The position numbers and the translations under genes were made by a program. A DNA stretch of 64,000 bases from Lagopus muta. Its lineage: Eukaryota > Chordata > Aves > Galliformes > Phasianidae. Every line of letters starts with the position of its first letter. The first letter of the stretch is position 1. Shown here piece after piece: positions 1 through 13,524 of the stretch. Below the pieces are notes generated by a model. The model saw nothing but the letters and a program-made list of their open reading frames with translations. It did no database searches and was not told the DNA's origin. The stretch covers positions 1,736,001 to 1,800,000 of the forward strand of contig NC_064447.1 in NCBI RefSeq assembly GCF_023343835.1. The letters run 5' to 3'.

Positions 1-3000
1 GCCATCTTCTCCATCTCCACCATCTCCTTCAACTTCATGGTGAGCACCTTCTTCTCCAGAGGTGAGTCCTCCCCGCTTGCCTCCTTGCAGGGCTGGGTCT
101 GCCAACCATGCCATCCCCAGGAGCTGTGCTGTAAAACTGTGGATTGATTTGGGTGTTGGGGATACTGGGAGGTCAGTGGTGCATCCAAAGCAGGGCCAGC
201 TCCAGAGCCGCTTGAGATTGCTGCGTGTGGAATAACTTGCTTTGACTGCAGAGCTGGGGCCCTTCTTTTTGTTGATTTTTTTTTTTGGCTGCGTTTTCCA
301 CACAATGCTTTGGCAGGAGATGTGTGTACTGTCACTTCTCAATCCATGTCAGCTCATGTGTTGGGGCCTCATTCACCTGCTGTGACCCCAAGGTGTGCTG
401 GGTTGGGCTGGGCTGAGAGCCTCCTCCAATGCTGACTGTGGGGTTGGTACTTCAGCCTTGCTGTGGGGCTGGGGCGAGTCATCATCCGCCTGTAACCACA
501 GCTCCTCCAAAAGCTTGGATCTCCAAGGGTGGCAAGCTGGTGAGAAATGCTCAACAGCACCAATGTGTGGTTGATGTTTCCCCTTCTGCTCTTCTCTGTG
601 CTCACAGCAAATGTCGCAGCTGCTGCTGGAGGCTTCCTGTACTTCTTCTCCTACATCCCCTACTTCTTCATCTCGCCTCGCTACGACCTGATGTCCCACA
701 GCCAGAAGCTGGCATCCTGCCTCATCTCCAACGTGGCCATGGCCATGGGAGCACAGCTCATAGGCATGTTTGAAGGGAAAGGTGAGCACAGGAGCCTCTC
801 TGCCAGGGTGGGTCTGGATGGGCAGTTGGGGGGCAGAAGGAAGTTCGGCAGAGACGGAGCAAGAGCAGGAGAGGTGATTGCTGGGTGCTTTGCAGCTCTG
901 AGCAGCACCAGGGCTCTGCCCCTCTGAACCCATGTGTCTGACAGTCATGAAATGAAGCCTGGGCTATTGCCAGACACTTTGATGGCAAAGCTAATTTTCT
1001 TCTAAAGGATGCTAATTAATTGCATTTCCTCCTTTCCAATGTTCGTGTTGGTTTTTTGTTTTCTTGTTGTTGTTCTCTAATTTGTATGTCAATAAGAATT
1101 TGCTGTTTGCTCCAACAAAGGCAGTGTTTTTGCAGAGCAGTGTCACTGAAAGGAGCCTGCAGGGGTGGAGGGGCAGCGACTGCAGATGAGATGGTTTCTC
1201 CCAGGGCAATTGCAGGGGGTGTGATGAAAGATGTGTAAGGAATGGAGTGGGAACCTTGAGATTTTAGTATGCTTCTGCTCCTCTTTTTTTCTCTACATGT
1301 ATGAAATGGATACTGTGGGGCCACGTGTGTGCCTTTCGTTGTGGAGCAGTGAGTTAGAGCAGGCAGTGCTATCTTACAAGCCTGGGAATGCACTCTGCTC
1401 TGCTCCTTCCTCTTGGGGATGAATGAGCTCCCTCAGCAGAGGTGAGCAGCGTCCTGTGTCCCTGCAGGGACTGGCATCCAGTGGAGGGACCTCATGAAAC
1501 CTGTCAGCGTGGATGACAACTTCACCTTGGCACAAGTCCTGGGGATGCTGCTCCTGGATTCAGTGCTCTATGGCCTGGTGGCCTGGTATGTGGAGGCTGT
1601 CTTCCCAGGAGAGTACGGCGTGCCTCAGCCCTGGTACTTCTTCCTGACGGTGAGCACTGCTTACACACCCCTCCCAGCAGGGCTTATGGCACGGATTGAT
1701 GATGTTCCCTGCTTTTTGCCAATGCAGCAGGTCAGACTAAAGTGAAACAATGGCACTATCAGCTTCCAGAATTCGAGGTGCTTGCTATGTGTCCTCATTA
1801 GAAGAATGATCTAGTCAGCTTTTTTGATGTGACGTACATCTTGCAGGTCTTCTTGGCTTTAAGTCTTTGTCCCGACACTTCTTGGCACGCATGGTGTTAC
1901 TAATATTGTCTCCATGCCCCCAACATGAGAGAAAAGCATTAACTTCTTCACCCTGCACTAGAGAGAAGCCTGGGGTGGGAGTCAGCAGGTGGTCACTTGG
2001 GATTGCCCTGAGCAGTGAGGTTTGGCTGGGTCTGCCCCGAGCCATCACCAGCAGCCACAGGGGGGGATATGGCTGCGGGTTGTCACCCATCAGCTGTGGT
2101 GCTGTCACTGCCAGCCCGGTGCCATCACCAGGTCTGGTGTCATCCTCAGCCTGTCACTGTTGTGTGACGGAATCCCCTGAGCCGCAGTGACAGCAACGCT
2201 TCTGACTGTAAGCATTGGGAGGCTTTTCCTCCTTCTCTCTCAATTCCTTATTGCACCATGGTTTCAACTCCCTTTCTGTAGCTAGACTTGTGCAGAGCTC
2301 TTGGTGAAGCAGGAATGCAGCTGTCAAAAGCCCCCATGGGCTGGAAGGCTGTCATACTGTGCTGCAGCTCAGTGCTGCCCTGTGCTGGGCACGTCGCTGT
2401 GTTGCCCTCGTTCTTAGAAAGCCAGGTCCAAAAGGGTGAAACTGCAGCACTGGACTTTAGCCCATTTCTGTTACAGGATGCAAGGGTTTTTTTGGAGTGG
2501 TTATTTGTTGCATTTGCTCTTCAGGCTCTTCTGGGCGAGATGCTTCTCCCTGAGCAATTTTATTTCTTGCTGCCACATTGGCCTTTCCTGTGGAAATGAA
2601 GACAGGGAAAAGTCACAGGGAGAGGCAGCCAGGGGATGGCAGGAGGTGCAGCTCTGCCCTCTGGTTACTCTGCCTGCACTGCCCAGCATCTGATGGGCCA
2701 GGAAGAGCAGCCTTGCAGTGGGGCACCTGTGTGGCAGAGCAGTGGGGAATGGGTTGGTGTGGGCCCGTGCCTGAGGCTTTTTCTGTCTTCTCCTGTCAGC
2801 CCTCCTACTGGTGTGGGCAACCCAGGACTGTCATTGGAAAAGAGAAGGAGGAGGAGGAGGACCCTGAGAAAGCCCTGAAGAGCCAATACATCGAGGAGGA
2901 GCCTGCTGACCTCGTGTCAGGGATCAAAATCAAGCACCTTTCCAAGGTATTACCTTCACAGCACAAGCACTAGGGCAGCTGTTGGTCCTGTGCCCCCCAG

Positions 3001-6000
3001 TGCTATTTCTGCATTAGGGCAGCTCTTGGCCACATAGCTTCTGCAAGGAGCACAACTCACGTCTTTTCCTGCTACAGTTTTTCAAGCAGCCTCGCAGTAC
3101 CCTGGAATTGCAGCATGCCTTGATCCTCGCTGTGTAAGGCTGTGGGCAAACTGCAGCCTCACCCTGCAGTGCTGGAGCACGGTGGTCCAGGAAGAGCAGT
3201 CCTAGAATGGTGTATGCTCACCCACACAACAGCACTGCCCACTGCATGGTGTCGTTGGTTTTCTGAATGCTGCCACCTGCAGGGAGCTTACCCATGTTTG
3301 CTGCCCTCTGCTCCTCAGGCCCTGTAGTGTGGGGAGGGACCTTTCCCAGAGCTAGCATCTTTTAGCTGTGGACTGAAGTTTGGTACCCACAAGTGAGTGA
3401 TGTCTGCACTGAGCCTGCTGGACACTGCTGTCTAATGCCAACCGCAGTGATTATCATGGCCTTGCACTGCCTGGAGGTGCAGAGGGAGCAGATCTGACAG
3501 CACTCGCTGTGAATACAGCATCAACTTGTTAATGTGATCTCCACAGGTCTTCAAAGTGGGAAACAAGACAAAAGAGGCAGTGAAGGACTTGACGGTTAAC
3601 ATGTATGAAGGGCAGATCACTGTCCTGCTGGGACACAACGGTGCTGGGAAGACCACCACTCTGTCCATGCTCACAGGTAGGAGCTGTGAGCTGCCATGGG
3701 GCTGGCATGTGGCAGGGGCAGCTGCTGGGGCCCTGCAGGCAGGGCTTGTGGCATTCCTGGGGGAGCAGAGCTGTGCCTCATCTCTTCAACTGGGGAGGGG
3801 TTTTGTTCTTCCCTGTTGCACCCTGGGCTCACTGAGCTGTCAGATGAGATGGTGCAGTTATGATGGGGATGGCTGGGAGCTGTGTTGCTGCCTGGAGAGA
3901 TGGAGGGAGCTGAGCGATCAGCCCCAGGGTGACACCAGGACAGAGGCTGTGCAGGTCACAGGCAGTCTGACACCTCTGTGTCCTGGCTGACTGCTGCAGC
4001 CTGTCTGGCAGAGCAACACAAGCTCATGGGTCGCTCCTCCCAGGTCTGTACTCCCCAACAAGTGGGCAGGCATACATCAACGGCTATGAGATCTCACAGG
4101 ACATGGTCCTGATCCGCCGCAGCCTGGGGCTGTGTCCGCAGCACGACGTGCTCTTTGACAACATGACAGTGGAGGAGCACCTCTACTTCTATGCAGGGGT
4201 GAGTGCAGTGCTGGGGGCACTGCCTGGCAGTGCATGCAAAGCTGGTGCTGGGGTGGGTGGGTGGGCAGCATGGGGCTCACTGGGTGGCAGCACGCACTGC
4301 TCACAGGTCTGTCATCATGCAGGCTGGGGGTGATGCCCAGAGGGTAGGCAGAGGCCATCTCTGTACTGCCTTGCCTTTCTGCCTGCATGCGGGAGGGTGC
4401 GTGGAGTGGGGGCTGTGGTCGGGTTCAGCAGCCAGTGGCTGATGAGGTGGGAAGGATCTTTGCTGGGGATGTTTGCCACTGCAACTGTGCTTAACCTCCT
4501 TCCCCTCGTGTGGCAGCTGAAGGGATACCCAGCCTCCAAGTGTCCCGAGGAGATCAACCACATCCTGCGGATCCTCAACCTGGAGGACAAGCGGCACTCG
4601 CTGACCAAGGCGCTCTCTGGTGGCATGAAGCGCAAGCTGTCCATTGGCATCGCCCTCATCGGGGACTCCAAGGCAAGCAGCTGTTGTGGGATTCACTGAG
4701 AATCCTTCTCTTGGCGCCAGCAGGGGCTCTTGTCTCTGAGGTTGTCCCTTACCTGTTGTGGGCCAGTGAAGTGGCAACAAGGAGGAGGCAGGAGCACTGC
4801 CATGAAAGGCAGAGCTCCCAGAGCTCTGGAGCAGCTGTGCTGCTTGGATACTCCTCCAGACAAGACCGCTGCATGCACACTGGGAGCTCGGGGCTTCTGG
4901 ATCCAGAGCAGATCTCTGGCACTGCTGTGCCTCTCTTGACCAGCGCTCATCTCCGATGTGCAGGTGGTGATGCTGGATGAGCCAACGTCAGGGATGGATC
5001 CAGCTTCTCGCAGGGCCACCTGGGACCTCCTCCAGCAGCAGAGGAGCAACCGCACCATCCTGCTGACCACACACTTCATGGATGAGGCTGACCTGCTGGG
5101 GGACCGCATAGCTATCATGGCCAAGGGCGAGCTGCAGTGCTGCGGCTCCTCCCTCTTCCTCAAACGTAAATATGGTAAGGAAGGAGCAGGCAGGTTGTGC
5201 TGGAGTGTTTGTTCCTGCCCTCCCCTTCATGCTGTTAGGCCTGTTTGGAGGCTGGAACCCACACTCACTCCTCATGGCTGCACAGCTAGTTGCGCAGAGC
5301 TGGCTGGTACTGCAAAAGGCTTTGCTTTGTACTTGCTTTCAGCCCTTCTCACTGGCCTTTGCGTTCCCTGCAGCCCATGCAAAGCCAGCAAGGCCCTGTG
5401 GTGCTCAGAAGCCCCTCTGTGCTCCAGCACCTCAGAGCCATGGCTGGCCCGGGCTGTGCTGTGACTTACCCTCCTTTCCCCCCTCTTCCCAGGGGCTGGA
5501 TACCACATGGTGATGGTGAAGGAGCCGTACTGTAACCTGGGGGAGATCTCCCGCCTCATCTGTCAGTACGTGCCCAACGCCACCATGGAGAGCAATGCTG
5601 GGGCAGAGCTGTCCTTCATCCTGCCCAAAGAGAGCACTCACAGGTAAACAGCATCATCTGCCCTCCCTCTGTGCACGGATCCCCCTGTGCACACTGAGGC
5701 CTGGCTGCTGTAATCATGGGCTAGCTGGGAATGGAAGGTGCAGGGGGACATGCAAGGGTACAGCTGCAGTGCTGGTCCAGGGAAAGTGGCTTTGGTTCCT
5801 CCTCTCACCACGGTCCTCTCTTGAGTCTGCTGCTGTGTTGCTGTCTCGCCAGCATGCCTGCCATGCAGTGACTGCATGGGATGAGGTATGGGAGGCTGGG
5901 AGCATTGAGTCTCTGGATAGCGTGATGTAACAAGGATGGCTGAGGCTACCTGTGCAAAAGCAGCAGCAGAAAATGGAGCCTGAAATCTGCTCCTGGGGGG

Positions 6001-9000
6001 AGGAGGGGGCTCAATGCTGCAGAAGCAGCACCCAGAGCATCGTAAGATCTCTTATCTCCTCTGACTAGGCTGAAATCTGGGGCCTGAGGATACGGGATGC
6101 CACGTTGTGCAGCTTTATCTGCTGTCCATTAAGACATCATTGTGGATGGTGTCTCCACCCAGCTCTGGGGAGCTCTGCCTGGTGGAGCTGGCCTTATGCC
6201 AGCAGAAAGGGCGAGCAGCAAAACCTGACACCTCATTTATCCTTGCAGGTTTGAGGCCCTATTCACAGAGCTGGAGCTGAAGCGGGAGGAGCTGGGCATT
6301 GCCAGCTATGGGGCCTCGGTCACCACCATGGAGGAAGTCTTCCTGAGGTGGGGAGCTGGCAGGCCTGGATGGCAGCAGGGACCTGGGCTGTGGTCCAGCT
6401 GGTGGGAGGAGCAGTGTGCACGTGGGGAGGAGCTGGTCCTCCATCTCAGGGTCAGTCCTTGGAAGCAGGTGCTCAGGGTGCCTTCAGGGCTGGCAGCACA
6501 ACTCGTGTGCTTTAATCATTTTCTGTGAGAGCTTTCATGAGGGGTATGGGCCTGGGATCAGGGCAGTGTGTGGGCTGGGCTGGGGTCTGTGACTGGAAAC
6601 ATGAAGTCCAAATCTGAGCGTGAAGTCCCACTAAGCTCCTCTTCCGCCTTTTCCCTGCAAAAACGAACATGAGTTTTGATTGCATTAAAAGAACAAAAGC
6701 CAAACCGCAGTTGCAACTGTGGAAGAAACTTCATGCAGGCAGCACTCTCCTCCCATAAGCCCTTTACTGAGTTCTATGTCTTAATGCCCAGACTGGGAGA
6801 AAAACAGCTGCCTGGGGAAGAGAAGGAAGTTTGAAAACTTAACCTGGCACAAACTGCACTTGAGCTGTGTGTGCACGTGTGGGTTTTGTCTCTTGAGGTC
6901 TCCAGCTTGATCCTCTCTGGGTTGGTGCCTCACCATCTGTTCTCCATCCTGGCACAGGGTTGGGAAGCTGGTGGACTCCAGCATGGACATCCAGGCCATC
7001 CAGCTGCCTGCTCTGCAGTACCAGCACGAGCGGCGCTCCAACGACTGGGCCATGGATGACTCCAGCAGCCTGAGTGGGATGACAGACATGACAGATGACA
7101 GCGGGGCACTCATTACAGAGGACTGCTCCAGCATCAAGCTCAACACTGGGGTGAGTGCAGGGTGTCAGTGCCACAGGAATGGCACCTGTGGGACCCCTGC
7201 ACTGGTTTTACCATACAGAGCCTGCCTGAGGCCAGTCTGACCCTGTGTAATTTGGAAGTTGTGAATGTAGAAGCAAACTCTGAAACTTCAGTGCACATTG
7301 TTTCAAGAGTTGCTTGGGGTTGGTTGCTGGGGTGGGTCTCTGCTATCCTTTTTATGTTAATTCTTCACTGTAGAGATGCCTTGTTTTGAAGATATCCAGA
7401 TGATTCCTGCTCATTTATCACCTGCTATTGCTAAATCCCTTGGCATTTCCAGCGGGGAGATGAGAAAAACAATCTTCCTTCCCTCGCTGGGCCCTTCACG
7501 GCCTGCTGCCTCACGCCTGTGATAAGTTGCCTTGTCCTTCTCAAGGGCATATCTGCAACCAGAAAGACAGAAAGATGTTTGTGGTTTAAAAAGCAAAGAA
7601 GGTGCTTGCTTGCATGGGCTGGGTGTCTCAGCCTGGCCGCTTTGACATGTTGCTGTGCTGCACCAACCCCATTTGTGAACCTCCAGTGCTGAGCTTCGAG
7701 CAGAGGTCAAGGACCTGTCCGAAGCTGGTATTTAGCACCTTAGCCCCCAAAGTGCCTGCTTCCCATTGGGAAGCTATGGATTTTGGGCAGCTGACTTGCT
7801 GCACTGAATCAAGCAACTATCCTGCTCACTGCTTTGCTGCAAGCAGGTGGTGGGGCAAGCTGTGGACTGATGGAAGAGGAAGGGACAGGGAGGGGGCTTT
7901 GGACTCACACCCTCCATGCAGGATGATGGCTGCCTGTGGTGGCAGGGCAGGCTCTGACCTGGCTTCTCCCTTCCCAGTTCTACCTGTGCTGCCAGCAGTT
8001 CTATGCCATGTTCATGAAGCGAGCCATGTACAGCTGGCGCAACTGGAAGATGGTGGCAGCGCAGTTCCTCGTGCCTCTCATCTTCACTGCCTTCGCCCTC
8101 ATCGTGGCCAAGACCTTCCCTGGGCCCAGGGACTCCTCCATGCTGAGGCTGACCCTGGAGCCCTATGGGCAGACCATCGTGCCTTTCTCCGTCCCCACCG
8201 CCTCAGGGCTGCCGCAGAAGCTGGCGGAGCAGTTCGTGGAGCTGCTGGATGCCCAGCACCAGTCACCACTGGAGGTGCCAGGTGAGGCTTTGCAGAGCAC
8301 TGGGTGATGCTTAGTGGGGGCTTTTCCTGCCAGGGCTGGGTCCCGTTTGGCATATCCTATGGTATCATGTCCTGCACAGGGGGGTACTGCAGCTGGCTCC
8401 TGCCCCTCCTCCCCTGGGCAGACCTGTGTTCTCTGTAGCACTGTGTTTGTGGCCACCATTAGGGCAGGGTGGGCAACAAGGGTCGGTGCTGCTGGGGTTT
8501 TCTCCAGTTGGCCTCAATCGCCTTCCTTTTGCCTGGAATCCCCTTGTAACAGCAGTGGTGTTCTGCAGGTGGCCTGGAGGAGTACCTCATCTCAAGAGCA
8601 TCTGAGGAGGGGGGGGCCTTCAATGAGCACTACATCGCCGCTGCCTCCTTCGAAGGAGTTGACAACCACACGGTGGTCACTGCACTGTTCAACAACCAGG
8701 CCTACCACTCTCCAGCCACTGCCCTCATGTTGGCTGACAATGCTGTCTTCAGGGTGCTGATGGGCCCCAACGCTTCCATCACAGTCACCAACTACCCTCA
8801 GCCCCGCAACATCACCGAGAAGGCCAAGGACCAGCTCATGGAGTAAGTCTGCCTGGTGCTTGCATTCCTGCTAGGGCTCACAGCATGCGTTTGGCACACA
8901 TTGGCTTGATTGTGCTGGCAGAAGACTCAGACAAGAGTTTCTCAGACCTCAGCGTGGCTGTGATTGCGCTCTGGAGGCAGGGTAGCAAAGCTGTGTGGCT

Positions 9001-12000
9001 GACTGACCTGCCTTAAGCCTGGCAGCCTGTAGCTCAACACACACAACTCAGTGGTTGGGGGTTCCCCTTTAGAAGCTCGCAGCCTGTGGCTGGGGACCCT
9101 TTCCCTGCAGAGCTCAGCTGCTGGACGGCAGAGGAGCTGTGTGGCAGTGCAGCCCATGGAGCCAGGGCCTGGGCATCATGTCTTCCAGAGGGATGATGCG
9201 TGGGACCTGGCAGTGGTGTGCTGGGGCAGTGCAGCTGTGTTGTCCCTCACGTAACCTCAGCGTTGGTCTGTCACGCTGTTGCTGTTCTAACCGCTGCTGC
9301 TGCTCCCCTGCAGAGGCCAGACTGGGTTTGCCATCGCCATCAACTTGCTGTACGGCATGGCCTCGCTCGCCAGCACTTTTGCTCTCCTGCTGGTCAGTGA
9401 GCGGGCCATCAAGGCCAAGCACGTCCAGTTTGTCAGCGGCGTCTACGTGGTCAACTTCTGGCTGTCAGCCCTGCTCTGGGACATCATCAACTTCCTCATT
9501 CCGTGTGCTCTGATGCTGGTAAGTCACCTCTGACAGCCTCATCCCTCCTGTCGCAGGAGCTGGGGTGGCATCATTTGCTCTCGAGACAAACGTGCTCTCT
9601 CCTCACGTTGCTGCACCCCAGGTGATATTCCAAGCATTTGATGTGCAAGCCTTCACCCAAGACAGCCACCTTGTCGATGTGATGTTGATCTTCCTCCTTT
9701 ATGGCTGGGCCATCATCCCCCTTATGTACCTCCTCAGCTTCTTCTTCTCAGTGGCAGCCACAGCCTACACCCGTCTCACCATCTTCAACATCCTCTCGGG
9801 CACAGCCACCTTCCTTGCTGTCACCATCATGAGCATCCCAGGTGGGTCAGTCCCTGCCCAGCCCTGCGCCCTGCCACCACAAAGAAGACAGCCCTTGAGA
9901 GGGCTCTGTCACACTTAGATCCTGGGTCTGTCCCATGCACCAGAAAAACCTAAACAGCCCCTTCTCACCAATTAAACGTGATAAAATGTGTTGGTTCTCT
10001 TTCTGAGATATATCAGGGTCTTTCTCTAAACCCAATCTGTTGATCCTCTTTCAGAGTTAGGCTTGGTGGACCTCTCCAGAACTCTGGATAAAATCTTTCT
10101 CACCTTACCCAATTACTGCTTGGGTCAGTGCATCAGTGACTTCTACCAGAACTATGAGTTCATTCAGTTCTGCACCTCTTCTGTTGAAGCCATCTTCATA
10201 TGCAAGGCATTCAGTGAGTCCCCCCATCGCCTGCCCCTGCTGCCCTTCCCTCTTCCTCATCTGCAGCCACACTGGGCTCCCTCTGGGGTGGGCAGGGGGC
10301 TGGGAGTGTTGGAAAGGCTGGTGTGGGACCAGCAGGGCTGGGGGTTTGGCATTCCCTACCAGTGCCTGGGGAGGAGATGCTCACCTGAACAGGTGGCTGT
10401 GGTGTCACGGGGCCTTTAACCCAGCCTGGGCAGTAATTCCAGTGACATTTTAAAGCAGAAGGAGCATTTGATAGTGACAGCAATCTAGTTAAGGAATCTT
10501 TTTTCTTACTACTGATTTGGAGGAAAATGTAAAATAAGGAAGGTTTCACAGAGCTCCCAAGGCAACCCAGTCCTGATAGATCTCCTGTCTCCTCTGTGTG
10601 CCTTCACTGAGCATCTTCTTGGGGTCAGGAGCTGAATCCTCCAGGGAGAAGTGCTGGAAAGAGCTGTGGGCAGGGATCCCAGTGTGGGCTGGGGTGGAGC
10701 TGAGGCTGGCAGAACTCCCAGCTTTCTCTGAAACTTTTCTCCCTGGAGTAGAGATTGATTTGACTTTGTTCCAACCCAGATATCAGCTATCAGGTGAACT
10801 ACTTTTCCTGGGAGTCGCCTGGGATCGGGCGATACCTGACCTCCTTGACCGTCCAGGGTTTCTCCTTCCTCTTCCTCCTCTTCCTCATTGAGACAAACCT
10901 TCTCTGGAGACTGAAAACTTTGGTCTGTGGCATCTGCAGGCGGCGGAAATGGGTGAGCTGAAGCTTGTGGGAGGCAGCAACGTGGTGCAGGTCCTGTGGA
11001 GCGTGCGGGAGGGCAGAGAGGCGTGCTGTCCCTATTGAGAGAGGGCTGATGGAGCAAGTGGCTCCTGCGTGAGCTGGGAGTGCCTGTCTGGACAAAGCTG
11101 CTCCCACAGCAGCAAGGTGACAGTGGTTTTTTGCCCTGTGTTCAGGTGGCACTGCTGAACAGTGTGTCTGTGTTGCCTGAGGACCGGGATGTGGCAGATG
11201 AGAGGAAAAAGGTTTTGGAGTCACCACCAGAGCTGCTGTCATCACTGAGCAGCCCTCTGGTCATCAAGGAGCTCACTAAGGTGAGGAGCACGTGGCCCTT
11301 CTGGAGCACCGTGCTGTGAGCACGGCCTGCTGGCCTTGCTGTGCCCTCAGATGCCTTGCATGTGATGTGACCAGCATGCTCACACCTTGCCATCCCCAGG
11401 TCTATGACAGCCGGGAATCCCTGCTGGCAGTGGACAGGATCTCTTTGGCAGTCAGCAAAGGGGAATGCTTTGGTCTTCTTGGCTTCAACGGAGCAGGCAA
11501 AACCACCACATTCAAGATGCTGACGGGTGATGAGAGCATCACGTCGGGGGATGCCTTCGTGGATGGCCACAGCATTCTGGCCAACATCAAGAAGGTACGG
11601 AGGGCTGCAGGGGCAGCACATTGTGTCCTACGTCTGCCTGGGCTCAGCCCCTTGTGAGTGCCCCTGGGGAGGGCACGGCTGTGGGTGCCAGGGGCAATGT
11701 GGTGCACCAGGGATGTGGTGGTCTGATCTGGTCCAGCTTTCCCTGTTAATCTGGTCACTTGAAAGCAGTCCTGTGGAGAAGAGACTAGCAGATATGAAAT
11801 GAAGGGAAATCTCACAAACCTTCTGAGGGTGGCAAAGGCTTCGTTAAAACTGTTTAGCTCTCTAAATGGCTATGTGGAAAATGTGATCTAGTGCAGTTAG
11901 ATGGTGGCAAGTGAGATTTCCAGACCTCTGACAGCTGAGAATTGCCCAGGCAATTGCAAGGCCAGAGATGAGTCACAATCTGACCCACCCTGAGCACGGA

Positions 12001-13524
12001 TCAGAGTTTTGATTCAATCCCTGGATGCACGCATCTCTGCCAGCCCTAGGCACCCTGTGATATTGAGCCTTGTAGCAAAGCTCCGTGGGTGCCAGGCCCT
12101 CTCCCAGTGCAGAGCTGCAGCTGAGCCAACCCCTCAGCTTCTTCGTGCCCCCAGGTGCAGCAGCGGATCGGCTACTGCCCTCAGTTTGATGCCCTGCTGG
12201 AGCACATGACGGGCCGTGAGACGCTCAGCATGTACGCCAGGCTGCGGGGCATCCCTGAGCGTTACATCGGCAGCTGCGTGGAGAACATGCTGAGGGGGCT
12301 GCTGCTGGAGCCCCACGCCGACAAGCTTGTCAGGACCTACAGGTGAGAGGAGGCTCCAGGGGGGCGAAAGCTCCCCCCGGCTGGGGGATTCTGCCGTGCC
12401 TGGCTTTCCTGTGCTCAATGCTCCCCTCTCTCCCCCACAGCGGTGGTAACAAGCGGAAGCTGAGTGCTGGCATTGCCCTTATTGGTGGCCCCCCCGTCAT
12501 CTTCCTGGATGAGCCCTCCACTGGTATGGACCCCGTGGCCCGGCGTCTGCTCTGGGACGCGGTGACTCGGACACGGGAGTGTGGCAAATCCATCATCTTC
12601 ACCTCCCACAGGTGAGTGTCCCAGCAGTGCCCGGCCCCACAGCTGGTCAGGCGGAGTTGGGGGTCCTGCTGCCCCCACCCTGCTCAGCAATTCCCTCCCA
12701 TCCCACAGCATGGAGGAGTGCGAGGCGCTGTGCACGCGGCTGGCCATCATGGTGAACGGGCAGTTCAAGTGTCTGGGCAGCCCCCAGCACCTGAAGAGCA
12801 AGTTTGGCAGTGGCTACACCTTGCTGGCCAAAACGCGGACTGATGAGGAGGGCGAGCTGCAGGCCTTCAAGGCCTTCGTGGAGAAGACTTTCCCAGGTAC
12901 CTGAGCTGCTAGGCAGGGTGTGTACGTGAGCTCCCCCATTTCACAGCTCACAGCCTCTCTCTGCTGGTCTCTTGCAGGCAGTGTCCTGAAGCACGAGCAC
13001 CAGGGCATGGTGCACTACCACTTGACCAACAAGAACCTCAGCTGGGCGCAGGTAAGGGATGCTGGAGCACGTGTGATACATGGGAAGAGAAGGGAGGGGA
13101 GGAGGGGGAGTGGCCACTTTGCACAGTGGTGATGGAAGGGCTGTGTTTGCTTGTTGCATCCTTCCCAACCCGTATCTCCCTCCTGGGAAGCACAGCGCTG
13201 GTTCTGGGTGGGCTCAGAGCCACCTGAGCCTGCAGTGTCTGAGCCTTGCTGTTCCCTGCTGGACCCCAACCCAGGGGACGTGTGGTTCTTAATGGAGTTG
13301 GACACCCTGCCCCATGGTCTCCATGGGGAAAGCTTGACTCCTATGCTGGGGGTACCTGACAGTAACTGATGCTGCTGTGCCATTCCCTGCAGGTCTTTGG
13401 GGCCTTGGAGAAAGCCAAAGAGAAGTATCGCTTAGAAGACTATTCGGTTAGCCAGATATCCCTGGAGCAGGTCTTCATGAGCTTCACTCGCTTCCAACAC
13501 TACACAGAGGACAGAGGGAAATGA
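1..13524 (+). CDS. ABCA3: ABCA3, lipid-transporting ABC ATPase (5' part missing)
   Basis: ABCA3 loads phosphatidylcholine and phosphatidylglycerol into lamellar bodies of surfactant-producing cells. Twenty-four exons carry the C-terminal 1358 residues; about 345 N-terminal residues lie before the window. Exons: 1-61, 608-781, 1468-1649, 2800-2946, 3547-3676, 4044-4198, 4517-4672, 4964-5174, 5493-5643, 6249-6347, 6958-7150, 7978-8281, 8569-8842, 9314-9518, 9622-9841, 10055-10213, 10780-10952, 11146-11280, 11400-11594, 12155-12342, 12441-12611, 12709-12896, 12978-13051, 13393-13524 (stop TGA). All junctions keep frame (4077 nt). The first exons encode the end of transmembrane domain 1. ATPase domain 1 has Walker [10 protein letters not shown] (3631-3657), signature LSGGM (about 4613-4627), Walker B VVMLDEP (4964-4984) and the H-loop His (5072-5074). 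Exons 7978-10952 encode transmembrane domain 2 with its large lumenal loop. ATPase domain 2 has Walker [10 protein letters not shown] (11481-11507), signature SGGNKRK across the 12342/12441 junction, Walker B VIFLDEP (12496-12516) and His (12607-12609). All catalytic motifs are intact. Identity rests on near-continuous similarity to human ABCA3 recalled from memory, including the C-terminal [13 protein letters not shown] motif. Confidence 0.97.
62..13392 (+). other. ABCA3: ABCA3 introns
   Basis: The 23 introns in the window are short, from 98 to 1150 bp; the longest are 1650-2799, 7151-7977, 782-1467, 5644-6248 and 6348-6957. Apart from the GC-AG intron all show GT...AG borders. I see no CR1 copy, RNA gene or extra exon in them; open frames inside them read out of exons or lie antisense. 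Confidence 0.75.
4673..4963 (+). other. ABCA3: GC-AG intron in ABCA3
   Basis: The exon ending at 4672 (reading ...GDSK) is followed by GCAAGC instead of GT, and the next exon begins after CAG at 4964 (VVMLDEP). Protein similarity fixes both borders: the ABC signature and Walker B strand must be joined here, and no nearby GT keeps the frame and the conserved residues. The donor context AAG|GCAAGC fits the strong consensus usually seen at the rare GC-AG class of U2 introns. Confidence 0.88.
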
